Positions 1 to 12,744 of a DNA stretch of 64,000 nt are shown here, in pieces. The notes below the pieces were generated by a model. It ran no database searches and had not been told where the DNA came from. It worked only from the letters and a program-made list of their open reading frames with translations. Where the stretch lies: positions 2,995,501 through 3,059,500 of the forward strand of contig OU612070.1 in assembly GCA_914767715.1 (NCBI GenBank), in the 5' to 3' direction. Origin of the DNA: Membranipora membranacea (lineage: Eukaryota > Bryozoa > Gymnolaemata > Cheilostomatida > Membraniporidae). Numbering within the stretch: position 1 is the stretch's first letter; each line of letters begins with the position of its first letter. Position numbers and translations under genes: made by a program.

Positions 1-492
1 ATATGCACACTCAGATCAATTTGAGTCTGAGTGCACTGACCGATCTTTTCACTACCATGGCAAAATTTCCAATTCTACTTCCTTCCTACCAGCACTCAAT
101 ATTTGCTGTTTGTTTCGAGTGTATGTGTGTTTCGAGTGTATGTGTGTTCCTTTCTATATGTGCTTTTGATTGGTTAGTCAACATGCTGCCATTAGATCAT
201 GGCTATATCTACTGCTTACATTCCTATCAACATAACGCTAAAAATCAATTGTGATTGTGTATCTGGTCGGAACTGTGGAATAGCCATTTACACAAAACAG
301 AAATTAGTCATATATAATACAGGATGTCAGTATGGTGCTGTTATGACGTATATTTGCAATTGTATTTATGGAAATAATGTTATGAAACTGATGGTTGAGC
401 CACCTTACATCACAAATTTCTAGGCACAAATATGATATTCTTACCTTTTGTTAGAACATCGGATATCTAATCTGGTGTTTATTTTATTCCAG
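1..492. other. No supported feature
   Basis: Short open frames exist here, but none has recognisable family features or exon-like boundaries, except that a polypyrimidine stretch and an AG close the interval at 491-492. It is most likely the last intron of a gene that begins to the left of the window. Confidence 0.4.
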
Positions 493-563
493 GAACATGT
501 ACGTTCAACATGTGGATCTTATCTATACCAGACACTGCCTTGATTCAACATCTTCAACTGTGA
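493..563 (+). CDS. Candidate terminal exon of an upstream gene (unidentified)
   Basis: A clean acceptor (TTATTCCAG) is followed by 23 open codons beginning in phase 2 and ending with TGA at 561-563. An AATAAA polyadenylation signal lies at 608-613, 45 bp after the stop. The reading ends in SIPDTALIQHLQL. I do not recognise the protein, and the exon is too short for family assignment. The next gene starts only 200 bp downstream on the same strand, which fits a compact gene end followed by a new promoter. The support is the arrangement of acceptor, stop and poly(A) signal, not homology, so it could be chance. Confidence 0.3.
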
Positions 564-762
564 AAATACAGTATTTGACACGGATATTTCTTTATTTGGA
601 GGAATTGAATAAATGTATTGTTGTTTTGATTGATTTGTAATTTTTGAGAATCAACACATGATTAAGACTTTGAATTGTATGAAGACATGTTATGATAAAA
701 CTTCTCTTCATCTTTGATAGATTTTGCAATAATCAACTTGGAAATCTATTGCTCATGTTGCC

Positions 763-3700
763 ATGGATGATCAGGATTTAGACAAGAATGTTACCAAGAG
801 CTGGTCAGAGTTTTCCCAGGACACAACCCTGCATGGAATAAGACACGTTGTGATATCAAACACACCAAAAACAACCAGGTAAACTCATTAAATTGTGGAA
901 CTTTTATTTAAGAGGAAGTTTATTTTTCTGGGACTAGGTAATCTTTAGGAATCAGTTAGTGATACTTATTGTCGTTCCGTTATATCATACCGGTATGAGC
1001 TCCCTTAATATTTCATAAGAAAATCTGATGCAATTTTTTGCTTTGTGACTCTTTATGTGCAAAAGTGAGTGGTTTTTAATTTAGACTTTTTGAATACTTT
1101 GTGTTTTCCTGATGTTAACTCACACTTTTGTATGTCTGCAGACTTGCCTGGCTTGTTGCAATGTTGATCTGCTTGGCAGTTGGTGTCACAACTTCACAAG
1201 GCTTCTTCGGTGCCTACTTCAGAAAAGATACAAGTACAAAATTTAAGAACATACCAGCCGAGTCACTGCAGGTCTGTACTCATCATTTGACATACCCCTG
1301 AAACTAATTTCTGTGTATGGCGCATCACTGCCAATATCTCTCAGTCATTCTACGCTGAACTGACAAACGCAATGGAAGTCTGACACAGATAAGATGCTTT
1401 TCGTAAAAAGGTTGTAACTTTTGGGTCCTTTTATAATGAACCAACCATAGACTTAATAATAAACCTAGACAGGACACTGTATGGAGCATTAGCATAGAGG
1501 CAGTGAGGCACTTAAAGGGCAACCAAGGTTTCAAACAAGTTCTCATCGATTGATAGCAGATTGCACCTTCTGCAGCGGGAAAAAGACAAAATCTAATTCT
1601 GATGATTATTCAATCAGAATTCTTGTGAAACAATACATCCATCAGGTACTCAAACTCAGCTAAAATAGAATACCACAGAGCAGTTTCCTGTTCCTGTTAT
1701 TATTTAGCCTGTGCTCTATCATTATTACAGCAATGTCTAGAAACCTCCCCTAAACTGAAGTGTTACCCAGCTTAGAGTCAGCAACTTCTTTGAGTTTTGC
1801 ACCGCGTCATACACGAAGCTGGTGCTGCCTAGCACATTATTTATTACCCATTAATGCATTGCTGCGAAACCTTGGTTGCCCTTTAATTATGGTGACGCGA
1901 CGTCACTGGAGGGTGTAGAAACAGTGATTTTTACCCATAGCTATCATTGATTTACCTGTCCCAGCTCTGGTTAAATGTTGATAACTCAATTGGCTTCAAT
2001 CGGAATTTAAGTTTGAATATTGCAATAGATTCAGCAGCTTCTGGCAATCATTTTGATAGTGTTGATGTTTAGCTTCATAGCTCGAATATTATCAAAAAAG
2101 TAAGCTATTAAAAACGGTGCATAGACTCAAAACTATAAATTTTTTTGCAGTTTGAACCTTGAGTTGAAGTTTATTGCCTAATCAATTTTAATGGGATTTC
2201 AAGTTTGACAATTGCAATAGACTCAGCAGCTTATGGGGCTCATTTTTAAGGTCTGTTCAGCGTTGTAGCTTAGGTATAACCAGAGAGTTTAGGACTTTCC
2301 TCCTTGTTATAACCGAACAAGCAAGGTCAGTACCTAGCAGGCAAAGGAAAGTATAGTCAATGTATCACAGTTACATACTGGTGGTTCAGAAGATGCGCTC
2401 TTGCCTGGCTTATCTATTATCCATTGTGAACCAAGAGTGCTTAGCTGGATGAGTGTTACAACAATCTAAAAATCTGTTGCTTTATCGCTGACTCCCGCAG
2501 ACCACAATAAACATAATATTATTTCAAAAGTTCATAAGATTGTGTTTTGCCGTCAGAATTGATGTATTATGAATTCCTAAATTACCGGATTTAGCTGTTG
2601 CTTGTTTTCTCAGGCTGCTAGGTAAGAGCGAGGAGAATGCTGCCGGGGCAGGAGGTCTCCCTTTACTTTTGACCCACCGAAGTGACAATTATATTAGCTA
2701 CACAGAATATCGTCTCCTATGAACAATGAATTTTATTTGAAGCTTTGTGAGGTCCGGCCTTGACTTGTTTACTTCCAACTATCTCTGTTGGTCACATTTC
2801 AATAATGTTGGTGGATATTTTGTCTAAGGTCATGACATTTCTTATTTTGTATGCCTGGCTCAAAATGAGCAAAAAAGCATTAAAAATAAAGCAAAGATGA
2901 AATTAGTCATTTCTTTGGTAATTGTGTATTCACCAAGTAAATTCAATTGCTTGCTTCCTCAGTTATTCCAAGGAAGAAAGTCCTGAACTTCCTGGTTATA
3001 CTTGAGCTACAAGGCAGAACAGGCCATCAAAATGATCTCCACAAGCTTCTGAATCTATTGCAACTTTTAAACTCAAAATCCCATCGAAATTGATAAGGAA
3101 ATAAACTTTAAAACAGGGCTGAAACTGCAAAAAAATTATAGCTTCGAGTCTAAGCACCGTTTTCAATAGCTTGCTTTTTTGATAATATTTGGGTTACAAA
3201 GCTAAACAGACTATTAAAAAGATCACCAGAAGCTGCTGAATTGATCGCAATTTTCAAACTTGTTTCAGAAATAAGCACTTAATCAGGACTGAAACTGCAA
3301 AAAAAATTATAGCTTTAAGTCTATGCACCGTTTTCAATAGCTTACTTTTTTGATAATATTTAAGCTATGAAGCTAAACAGACTATCAAAATGATCACCAG
3401 AAGCTGCTGAATCTATTGCAATTTTCAAACTTAACTTCTGATCAAAGCCAATTGAATTGTCACATTTAACCAGAGCTTGGACAGGTAAATCAATGAAAGC
3501 TATGAGTAAAAATCACTGTTTCTACACCCTCCGGTGACGTCGCGTCACCATAATTAAGTGCCTAACTTCAGCTATATACAGTGTCCTGTCTAGGTTTATT
3601 ATTATGTCTATGGAACCAACTCATTGAGTCAACTTAGATTTTCCCTGTGATATGATTGTGGTTACGAAGATAATGTCTGTCACATTTGGTTGCCAATTTT

Positions 3701-6700
3701 AACAATATTTTTTTTGTGCTATGTGACATTCTCACCTCAAATATTTTATTCCCTGAATTAGTTATTTGGCCTCAATTGTTTCTCAGCCTCAGACTAGTGC
3801 AAAATACAATTTTGGCTGCTTGCTGCTCACATAGCTCAGGAGGTCTTAACTCTGAGGATGCATTCCAGTTTGTAAGATGTATCTCACCCACAATACGGGC
3901 ACCTTGCGACCCTCTTAGGGTCAGCCCAATCTTCTGTTTTCATTAAAAAGTAATAAATATATTATATTGATGCTGCATGACGTTGTATACCTCTAACAAA
4001 CTTTTGTAGTTACCAAAGATGGTGATATGTGATCACAATTCGTTTAAATGGAGCGCAGTACAAGCTGCCATAGAGAAGTATAACCTTACTGGACTTGACT
4101 TGATGCTGGAGGGGAGATACAGTTACAGCACAAAAAGGGATGTGTAAGTAGTGTAGATTTGAGAAGAGGTATAAACCCAAGGGTGCTTGGGGCTCAATAA
4201 GGTTGATTAAAATCCGATGTCATGTCACATAAATCAACCTTGAAGCCTCCCTTGTGGGACATGAACCCACAACTCCTATGGCACGACCTAAATGCAGTGA
4301 ATAGCAAGCATGCTACCGATTGCACCAACTCACCATCCAGAGTAGGGTGGACCTGTAGACCTGTTTGGGTATTCAGGAGATTTATATTATTAGTTAATTT
4401 TCGAGGTACCCTTTTCTTCAAGGACGAGAGGAGTAGCTAAAAATCAAGCTCTTAACATGAAATGGTTATTCTTGTCAAGCTCTGCAAGGCAACTGCAAGG
4501 AACAAGTGCATGAAATTTTTGTTAGATAATCACAGAAGGTTGCCTTTTGCTAAATTTGGCACTGGCATGAAACACTGCAATCACCTACCAAGAACTTTTT
4601 CAGTACTGTATTTTCAAACTTCGTTCAGAAAGAATTCAAATTGTTTCATTCTCTCACAAGGAATTGGACGGAACCAAAGTTTGCTAATCTCATGAAGCTG
4701 AATGGAGAAGATGTCCAGAGCCTAGTCTATGAGATTACAACAAAACCATCCGATTCTGTGTTCTTTGTCCTTCTTAACGGTGACATTCTGGACCCAGACA
4801 CCAGTTTCAAAATGATAGCTACTGACGCTGGTATGTATAACACACTAGGTAATTTAACCACCCCATCTAGATTGCCACGCTAATGTCCACTACATCCAGT
4901 AAAGTGAGAACTTTTGCTACCTTTCAACATACATTATAGTACAATGCTACATTCGCAAAGGTGGGAGGATATGAAACCAGCAGATCAATATCAATTCTAG
5001 AATTGTACGAAATAAGCCTCATATTGTGTGAACATTGAAGGTGTCTGTCTTGAGTTTAATGGGGATGGATCACATAGAGTTTCTGGTACCGGTTTATCCA
5101 ACGCACTAGTGATTTCTCTTGACAACGACCCAGATGAGTACTATCTGGGCTATTTCGCTCATGCGACTGGAATGTCAGTAAGTATAAAAATTCAATAATA
5201 ATATTTTTATTCATCTCATCATTTTTTGTACTACAGACATTTGAGTATTTTACATCATAGATTTCCTGACATTTCGGTATATAATGTGAAGTGGCTCGGA
5301 TCTTGCTGTATTCATGTCATATACATATCTCATAGCATAATGATAAAGGTGACCATAAACCATGTACACAGTTGTTAGGTTCGATGGATGAATTTTTGCA
5401 GATAACCCTGTATGAGCAACATGATGCTCCGTCTATAAGCAATGACGTGATAGCAGGAGTTAGACCGAACACTCATGCCGATTTCTCCCTCACTAAAACT
5501 AAGGTACACGCTAACATCTTTATCAATTTTGTTTCATCCATTTTTCCTAGATACTCCCGTTTTTTAAACGGAATTATAGACCTATAAAACACATTGTTGA
5601 ATAAATTAGACGCTACTTACAGACAAAAGCATTGTAAGGCCAGGTAGCTAGTTCAGCAGTAGTCATATTATGCAATATTTTTACAATGAAAATATTCAGA
5701 GCTCTCACTGTTTATAAATGTACTAGCTTAATAGATTGTCCTCTCCTGCTCAAGTGTGATGTTAAGGTGCTGTATGAATTTGTTTGTATCACACAAGCCC
5801 AATAAGCTACCACTCACACATATATATTTATTTATTTATTTTCTTACACAACATAATTTTGAATACATTATAAGTATTGTCAGGAAAAAATTGTATAATA
5901 GCATATTACTAGTAGATAAAGTCAGCCTTTACAGTGGTGTAAATTAGATAGAATTAGCAGATTACTGGGATTGCACAGTAGGCCTACAGCAAACCATATA
6001 CCCCACATTTACATCATACTTGAGAAGGAGGGAACTATTTCTAATCCTTACCATAATCTTTTAGATCAAAACTTGGAATTTTCTCACTGGAAAAGGCGTT
6101 CCAAAACTACTGCAGTACATGCTGCATGACTATCAAATACTGTGCTCGGATAATCAACTTGATTATTGGCAACAATATTTCTTTCAATTGTTGTCATTAT
6201 TGATGAAAAGATTGTACCCTGTTTTAAGGTGCAGGATTAAAATGTGAAATGCATATTTTGATTATTACTGCATGATAAACAAAACGGCAGGTGGTCATTT
6301 CGGGGTGTGCCCCGCCCATGTCACGCCAACTCCCGCCCTTGCATGGCCCATACACCGCCTATACCACGCACAACACATCGCACCTGATCGCCCATACCTC
6401 GCCCAAGGTGTAACTGCTGTGCGGTGTATGTTGTAATATTGTCTGCAATAGTTGTTTATAAAATTTTAATTCCTTTAATATTTTTTACTTAAACTATTAT
6501 TAAACTATATTTTCTTACATGCAATAATTTTTTAAAGATAGTTTCCTGATATAGTTCTAACGGATTATTTTTAATAAATTTTTTAATATTATATTTTTAT
6601 TATAATTTTTAATATTTTTCATTTCAGATATAGCACATTACCTCTAGTCCATTGATTTTATTTCCAGTCATATTGTGCTATCGGAGTGACTAAACTAAAC

Positions 6701-9700
6701 TGACTACCAAAGGACAGGTATACTGTTATACTAGGCTAATAGATGTGTGCTGTGCTGGTTTATTACCCGGCTTTATGATGGTTAGAGGTGCAAAATTTAT
6801 AATTCAAAAATATTTCGTTAGAATTATATCATGAAACTATTTTTGAAAATTATTGCACAAAAGAAAATATAGTTTGATAAAAGTTGAAGTAAAAAATATT
6901 AAAGAAATTGACAATTTTGTAAATATTTATAAACAGCTATTGCAGACAATATTACACTGTTGAGAGACATCCGGTCGCTTACGATGTAAAAGTTAACAAC
7001 AAGAGGACAGCTTGAGCCTTGATGGGCATTGCCTGTGCGAAAGTGAGCCAGCACTCTCATGATTTTGAAAAAGGACAAGTCAGGACTGACCAGGGGGATT
7101 CATAGCAAGTGAGTGGCTGGAAAATACGAGGGTGGGCCTTGTTGGTACATTGCAACACACCGCACAGCAGTTAAACCTTGGGCGAGGTATGGGCGATCAG
7201 GTGCGATGTGTTGGGCGTGGTATAGGCGGTGTATGGGCCATGCAAGGATAGGAGTGGGCGTGACATGGGCGATGCACACCCCCGAAATGATCACTTACCA
7301 AAAAGACAGTTAATTTGGTGTTTATGATAAGAAATCAGGACTCAATTAAAATTATCCCAGAAATTAAGAAGAACAACATTTCTGTTTTGCCAAAAGATAT
7401 GCAATCTTGGTTTCAAACTTTACAGCGTAATAAAGTAAATGTAGATACAAAAACCACTTATAATTAGTGGTGGGATAGTGTTGTTGAAACCGAGCAATGG
7501 GGTGAGTTTGTACTATGTTAGGCACTGGAAAATTGTTGTTATTTGTAACTGTAACTGTTGATCAGTTAACATCGCTCAAACTGATTCTGCAGTGATGGAG
7601 ACGTAAATGTGCTGCCATTAGAGTTTCCAATTTTGCCACGTTTAAACCATTCAATGGTTATCTAATTCATTCCCTACATTAATTATCTAGTCTACTTTAT
7701 CGCGCCGACAATGTATAATAAAAGAGAGTACAATTAAACTCACCACCATATTGAGTTATGTCTAACTTTGGTGTACAGTGTTCTTCAAAAATGATGTTCC
7801 GAGAAGCAGATTTTTTCTGATTGCTATACTGAATTTAAAGTGAAAGACAACCACAAAAGTTATATTTTGATATTTGATGCGTAATGATGTACTCCTTCTA
7901 AATTTGGATGTTATAAATAAATGTTAAATTTGAAAGTTTTAATTATCTCAATCACTAACTCTCTTTCACCATTTTGTTTCAGTAACACCAATACCCGTAC
8001 TCTCCAAACGAACATATTATTGGAAAAAAGTGATGTAGAAAGTAATTTCTTTCTAGAATCGAAGCAGTTATCTTTTGTTGTGTCAATCTAAATATATGAA
8101 CATTCATCTCAGTTTCAAAATCATCTACAAAAACAAAAGATTTGCTTTCAATAACACAATTAAGCATTTTCTTCGAGAATATGATAGCTTCTCAACTTAA
8201 TTGAGTTTATTGCAGCCATGGGGTGGAGGGGCTACTGACTGCCCTGTGGTGCAGATCCAAAGCTTATACCTAGGATTTCTATTGTTGAGTATGTTGCCTG
8301 CTGGTGAAAGTTAATTTCATCTTGATACGTATTTAGTGGTGCCAGTGTTGTCTTCTACATCATGCTTAAAATCATGTCTTAAAACATCATGCTAGCCTTC
8401 TTGTCTTGTGGCCAGTCTTGCACAAACTGATTATGTTTACTAATTGCAAGTTGCTCATTTGAGAGTAAAATGAGTGAAGATAACTTGATTCAGTTAACTT
8501 GCTAATACAAAATCTTCCGTCTGTGGATTGTCTAAAGCATCCATAAAACATTGTTTAAAGTCAGAGCAGGTTCCTCAGCTACCAAGCTTCAAACTGAGCA
8601 CTAGAACAGCTCAACTGGTCTTCCAGGACTGAAGCAACGACTCATCAAAGTAAAGCATCCATGGCACTTGCGAGCCCTTTCTGGGGTGGAAAAAAATTGC
8701 TTCATAACACAGCTTCTGTTGGTCCAAAAGGGTCACTTTTGGATTTGTTTTGCAGCCTATCAGCTTTGACAAGGTCAATCTTAATTTCACGGATTGTACC
8801 TTCCAATACAATCTTAATTAATTACTTTGAACTAGGATGGTTGATCAGTATATTGATCTTGTAGTCTAAGCTTATATTTTTTGTTCCCAGATAAAGCGAG
8901 CTGCTCCTCCAGCAGATAATAACATGGCTGATTGTTTTGACTCAGAGAACCTGCCAAATCCTTTAAAGTATTACCAGAATTACTCCTATAATGGCTGTGT
9001 GAATGAGGCGAAAACTATGTGTCATGGCACGCTATGTGGCTGCAGAGATATATACGACACCCGTAAGTCATAATGGTATACTAATCTTTCTGTACATTCA
9101 AAATTAGTTAGCAAAAGGAAAAAAATGGATCCACGATCTGCCTATTGTTTGTAGCTGTAGTTTGTATCATATTTGACTGGATTGTATTGGATTGTATTGT
9201 GTTGTGTTGTGTTGTGCTGTGTTGTGTGGTGTGGTGTGGTGTTGTGTTTCGTTTCGTCTCGTCTCGTCTCATCGTATCGTATCGTATCGTATCGTATTGT
9301 ATTATATTGTACTGTGCTGTATTGATTTGTTTGGCGCTAAGGTTTTTTAATTGAAAGATGTAGTTCTTGTAGTGTTAACAGCAAAATTTGTCCTGCATTA
9401 CATCCGAGAACATAAATCTTATGAGGAGGTTTTATCACTATTCCTTTCTAATTTCTACTACAGATATGCATTCCTGTGAATCAGGTTGTAAAGTATTGGA
9501 AATGCGCTTCAACTTGTTGCCACTTACGAAATGTATGAGAATTTTATATATCTCCATACTTACATGAAACCACCTTCAATGTTATGAGCTGACTATCTTC
9601 TCTTTTAGCAATTGATGAAGTGCCCCTTTGTAATGCAAGTCAACAAGTTCACTGTCTAAACACCCTGAACAGTAAGTGTATCTAATAATTACAGGCGCAG

Positions 9701-12700
9701 TGAGATGGCCAGTTTCAACTGCATAGCCATAATACAAACTGGTTTTCCGATTTGAGCTCAATGGGAATCCCAATTGAAGTGCATTGTGGGATAATTGGGA
9801 TGCTGTTTTTTGTGAATTTCCCCAACTGATTGAATTGAATTGAATACCCATGATAATTTTCTTTCCAGAAACAGAATATGGGGAATGTGTTGCTGCTGCG
9901 TCGATAGACTGTACCATGCCCTGTACTCAGATACAGTACAAAACACAGATAGCATTGTATGACTATCCGAATCATGCTTTCTTTACTCGCATCTATGGAG
10001 ATACCCCACGTGAGTTCCTTAAAATATCTATAACCAGCTAAAGGTATGGATCAGAGATTTAAACAAATGACAAAATCAATTGCTCTTCTTCAATTATTAC
10101 CATTTACCAAAAGCAGATTATAAATAATTTTGATCTTAAAGGGCAACCAAGGTTTCAAACGACTTCTCATTGATTAATAGCAGATTGAACCTTCTGCATA
10201 GAGAAAAAGACAAAATCTAATTCGGATTTTTATTTAGCCAGAATTCTTGTGACGTGAAACATTTCATCCATCAGGTACTCAAACTCACTATAATAGAAAA
10301 CCACAGAGCAGTTTCCTGTTCCTGATATTATTTAGCCTGTGCTCTATCATCATTACAGCAATGTATTAGAACCTCCCCTATACTGAAGTGTTACCCAGCT
10401 TGGAATCAGCAACTACTTTGAGTTTTGCACTGCGTCATGCACAAAGCTGATGCTGCCCAGCACATTCTTAACTACCCATTAATGCATTGCTGCGAAACAT
10501 TGGTTGCTCTTTAAAGGGCAACCAAGGTTTCGCAGCAATGCATTAATGGGTAGCAAATAATGTGCTGGGCAGCATCAGCTTTGTGCATTACGCGATGCAA
10601 AACTCAAAGTAGTTGCTGACTCTAAGCTGGGTAACACTTCAGTTTAGGGGAGGTTCCAAGACTGCTGTAATAATTATAGAGCACAGGCTAAATAATAACA
10701 GGAACAGGAAACTGCTATGTGGTATTCTCTTTTAGCTGAGTTTGAGTGCCTGATGGAAGAAATGTTTCACAAGAATTCTGGCTGAATAATCATCCGAATT
10801 ATATTTTGTCTTTTTCCCCATGCAGAAGGTGCAATCTGCTATTAATCAATGGCCATCAATGAGAAGTTGTTTGAAACCTTGGTTGCCCTTTAATGCTGTT
10901 CTTGTCTGAGGTTTTGTCTCAGTTCTGAGACCTTAAGATTGCCAGGTGAGAGCAATGAACTAAACCTAGTTCATTGGTGAGAGGGAGCTTAACTTTCTAA
11001 TAGGCCATGCTACCAGTGCAGTTCATGGTGTTAGACTTTATCAGGACACGGAGGCTGAGTATACAGTACTTATCATGAACCATAGTTGCAACCAGTGTTA
11101 GAAATGAGTGGAAACTAATGGGGATAAAGTTCCCACAAAAAATATTTCGGGGGAACTCTTGGAGCACCGTTCCCATCAAATTCTGTGTTTAAAACAGAGC
11201 GATATTTTCGGATTTCAAACATATTGTCAATCATAATATTACAGATCTATATTTCTGCATAAATTTTATGCTCAACAGCATGAATTTGCATAATATGACA
11301 TAGATATTGCAAAAATTCCATGCATTGAGGCCATTGTGACTGCTGTCAACCCAGAGAGGTAGAGTTCTCCACTTAGACCACTGGCTGTAATAGATTAATT
11401 ATTAAGGGACTTTTTCGTGACTGTATTGGCATTTCCCAAATTATTTGCAATAGCAAATTGATTGAAAGAGAAATGAGCTCCATTTATTTGAAACAAAATG
11501 AATGCTGGAAAATGACGCTGTGATTATCACCAAAGATCTTTGGATGCGGACAGAATCAATAAACTTATTGTTCTCAAGAAAATTACGGATTTTGACCCAA
11601 TGTAGATTCACACCCAACTTTGGGTGCATGCAAAGTCAAAATAGTGGTCCCATGAATCAAGTAAACAGGCTCAACAGAATATCATGCCATCTGTGTTATT
11701 CTGAATATTGTTGTTTTATCAGGCGTCAGAAGAATTTTGGGAGCTCAGCAAGTGTCAATGATGGTGTTTTTTTCTTCAATGAGCTATGATTATCTGGAGG
11801 AGTATATACCTTACACATGGATAGATGTCCTTGGTAAGCAAGCAAGCAAGTATAGATATTTTCTATGGTGATGACTTTCTGTTCCAGAGATAGACAGTAG
11901 CATATTGATTGATAGGCAAACTTAGCAGTCAGCAACAATAAAATAAATATTTGAATCGATCATTGTGTTGTCATCTGTGAATAAATTAAATCTGAATTCT
12001 AATCAGGAAATAGTATCATACACCATATCCAAAACCACGGGCAGAGAAATATAGGTTCCATGAAGAGCAAGGCTGCATTTTCTGTGCCAAATTACACTCT
12101 GTCGGAGCACACCTGTGTGAGGGGCAAAGCAAACCCCAGTAGGCAGTGGACTGGAATAGGATCGATAACAATTAACTTCCATAATTGCATGATAGAGGCC
12201 TGTCACACTTACCTGAGCCACATTCTAACTGTTGATTATATGGCTATCTAGCCTTGCGAAATCAGTAGGTAGATTTCCTACTTACACTACAATTTCTCAA
12301 CATTTATCACCCCCATTGGTCATGAACACGTGTAGTCTTCAAACTACCTTATCCAGACATAGGGATAAACTGATAGGATCAAATCGGCAGCTCAATGTTT
12401 TGAATGGCTGGTATTGCGTCTGAATAGACAATAGACAATATAGCTCATAAGAAAAATGAGACATGGAAATGATGATTATCTCTTGGTGCTGTCCCCAAGC
12501 TACTGGTCTGATAAACAACGAAGGAAGGTACTAAGGTTATTAGGATAGTAAAATTGTAAAGAATCTGTCATTCTTATCATTTTTTCCAGCAAATCTTGGA
12601 GGCACGCTTGGACTGTGTATGGGTGCTAGTCTGCTGACCTTTGTAGAGTTTTTACAGTTTGGGTTTGAGGCTTGCGCTTATGCATGGGAGAAGAGCAAAT

Positions 12701-12744
12701 TGCGCAAGACAAACATAACACGAGTAGAGCCCTTCAAGGAATAA
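763..12744 (+). CDS. DEG/ENaC (ASIC/degenerin-type) sodium channel subunit, complete, 11 exons
   Basis: Exons: 763-878, 1142-1271, 4010-4143, 4661-4830, 5041-5177, 5402-5503, 8891-9062, 9609-9671, 9869-10009, 11723-11833, 12590-12744. All phases join, giving 476 aa, near the family's usual 500. The N-terminus has the family's HG gating motif (residues 24-25), then TM1 (about 40-58). The start of the ectodomain has LPKMVICDHNSF, equivalent to the family's FPAVTICN box. A Cys-rich ectodomain follows, with YNGC..C...CGC (exon 7) and paired Cys in exons 8-9. TM2 follows GGTLGLCMGASLL, with the GAS selectivity filter at 437-439 and then a short basic cytoplasmic tail. The family forms trimeric plasma-membrane Na+ channels gated by protons, peptides or force; the ligand here cannot be read. 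Introns carry a foldback element, three MITEs and a SINE. The tail differs from the duplicate by a small indel that shifts the last codons. Confidence 0.92.
1445..3613. mobile_element. Foldback element 1, CCATAGAC family, in channel intron 2
   Basis: Long imperfect inverted arms meet their mirror image at the other end. Left CCATAGACTTAATAATAAAC pairs with right GTTTATTATTATGTCTATGG, and similarity continues for several hundred bp (left to about 2250, right from about 3000). It is flanked by a 6-bp target duplication AACCAA (1439-1444 and 3614-3619). The right arm contains two tandem copies of a roughly 170-bp subrepeat (about 3030-3430). No transposase is seen. A TTAA MITE sits inside the left arm, and the right arm retains the empty site (GGCACTTAATTATGG). 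Related to the element at 27021-29336. Confidence 0.85.
1516..1882 (+). mobile_element. TTAA MITE copy 1 (piggyBac-like, non-autonomous)
   Basis: A 367-bp element with terminal inverted repeats AGGGCAACCAAGGTTTC, flanked by TTAA on both sides (1512-1515, 1883-1886). The TTAA target duplication is the hallmark of the piggyBac superfamily; the TIR itself I do not recognise. Three more copies lie in the window (10140, 10515, 28899). There is no coding capacity. Confidence 0.88.
4225..4340 (-). repeat. tRNA-derived SINE head (degenerate)
   Basis: Read on the minus strand, it has an A-box-like TGGTGCAATCGG and a B-box-like GTTCATGTCC, spaced as in a tRNA. The flank continues non-tRNA-like toward 4165. 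It lies in intron 3 of the channel gene. The copy is degenerate and no cloverleaf can be closed. Confidence 0.4.
6286..7299. mobile_element. Foldback element with GC-rich inverted arms, channel intron 6
   Basis: The left arm (about 6286-6480) reads GGCAGGTGGTCATTTCGGGG and continues through a GC-rich block and TAATATTGTCTGCAATAG. The right arm is the reverse complement, split by about 175 bp: the inner part is at about 6875-6965 and the GC-rich part at about 7140-7299. The GC-rich arms contrast with the AT-rich surroundings. The unit 2 copy lacks the element. Target duplication is unclear. Confidence 0.75.
7304..7506 (+). pseudogene. Decayed ORF remnant of unknown (probably TE) protein
   Basis: In one frame 53 codons are open, containing KDMQSWFQTLQRNKVNV, then TAG, then WWDSVVETEQWG. 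The composition looks protein-coding (aromatic, charged and Trp-rich), unlike the flanking AT-rich frames. It lies in the part of intron 6 (about 6150-8515) that is absent from the duplicate, so it arrived with, or belongs to, inserted DNA. I do not recognise the family. It is not an exon of the channel. Confidence 0.3.
9170..9330 (+). repeat. Degenerate pentanucleotide microsatellite
   Basis: A run of TTGTG, TCGTC and TCGTA-type 5-bp steps in channel intron 7. The equivalent place in the duplicate (about 16405-16475) has a shorter TTGTA tract without the C-containing units. Confidence 0.8.
10140..10510 (+). mobile_element. TTAA MITE copy 2, channel intron 9
   Basis: A 371-bp element, same orientation as copy 1, with its 3' TIR slightly mutated (GAAACATTGGTTGCTCT). 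It is flanked by TTAA at 10136-10139 and 10511-10514, the latter shared with copy 3. The duplicate intron (near 17610) shows the uninterrupted site GATTTAAACGCTG. Confidence 0.88.
10515..10889 (-). mobile_element. TTAA MITE copy 3, inverted against copy 2
   Basis: A 375-bp element in opposite orientation to copy 2, separated from it only by one TTAA. Its distal TTAA is at 10890-10893. The two together form a near-palindrome of about 750 bp in channel intron 9. Confidence 0.88.

Noticed and set aside
9464-9492. Possible micro-exon after CTACTACAG in channel intron 7 (Cys-rich reading)
   Set aside because: It would break the phase into exon 8, and the copy B equivalent contains a stop and lacks the CAG acceptor.
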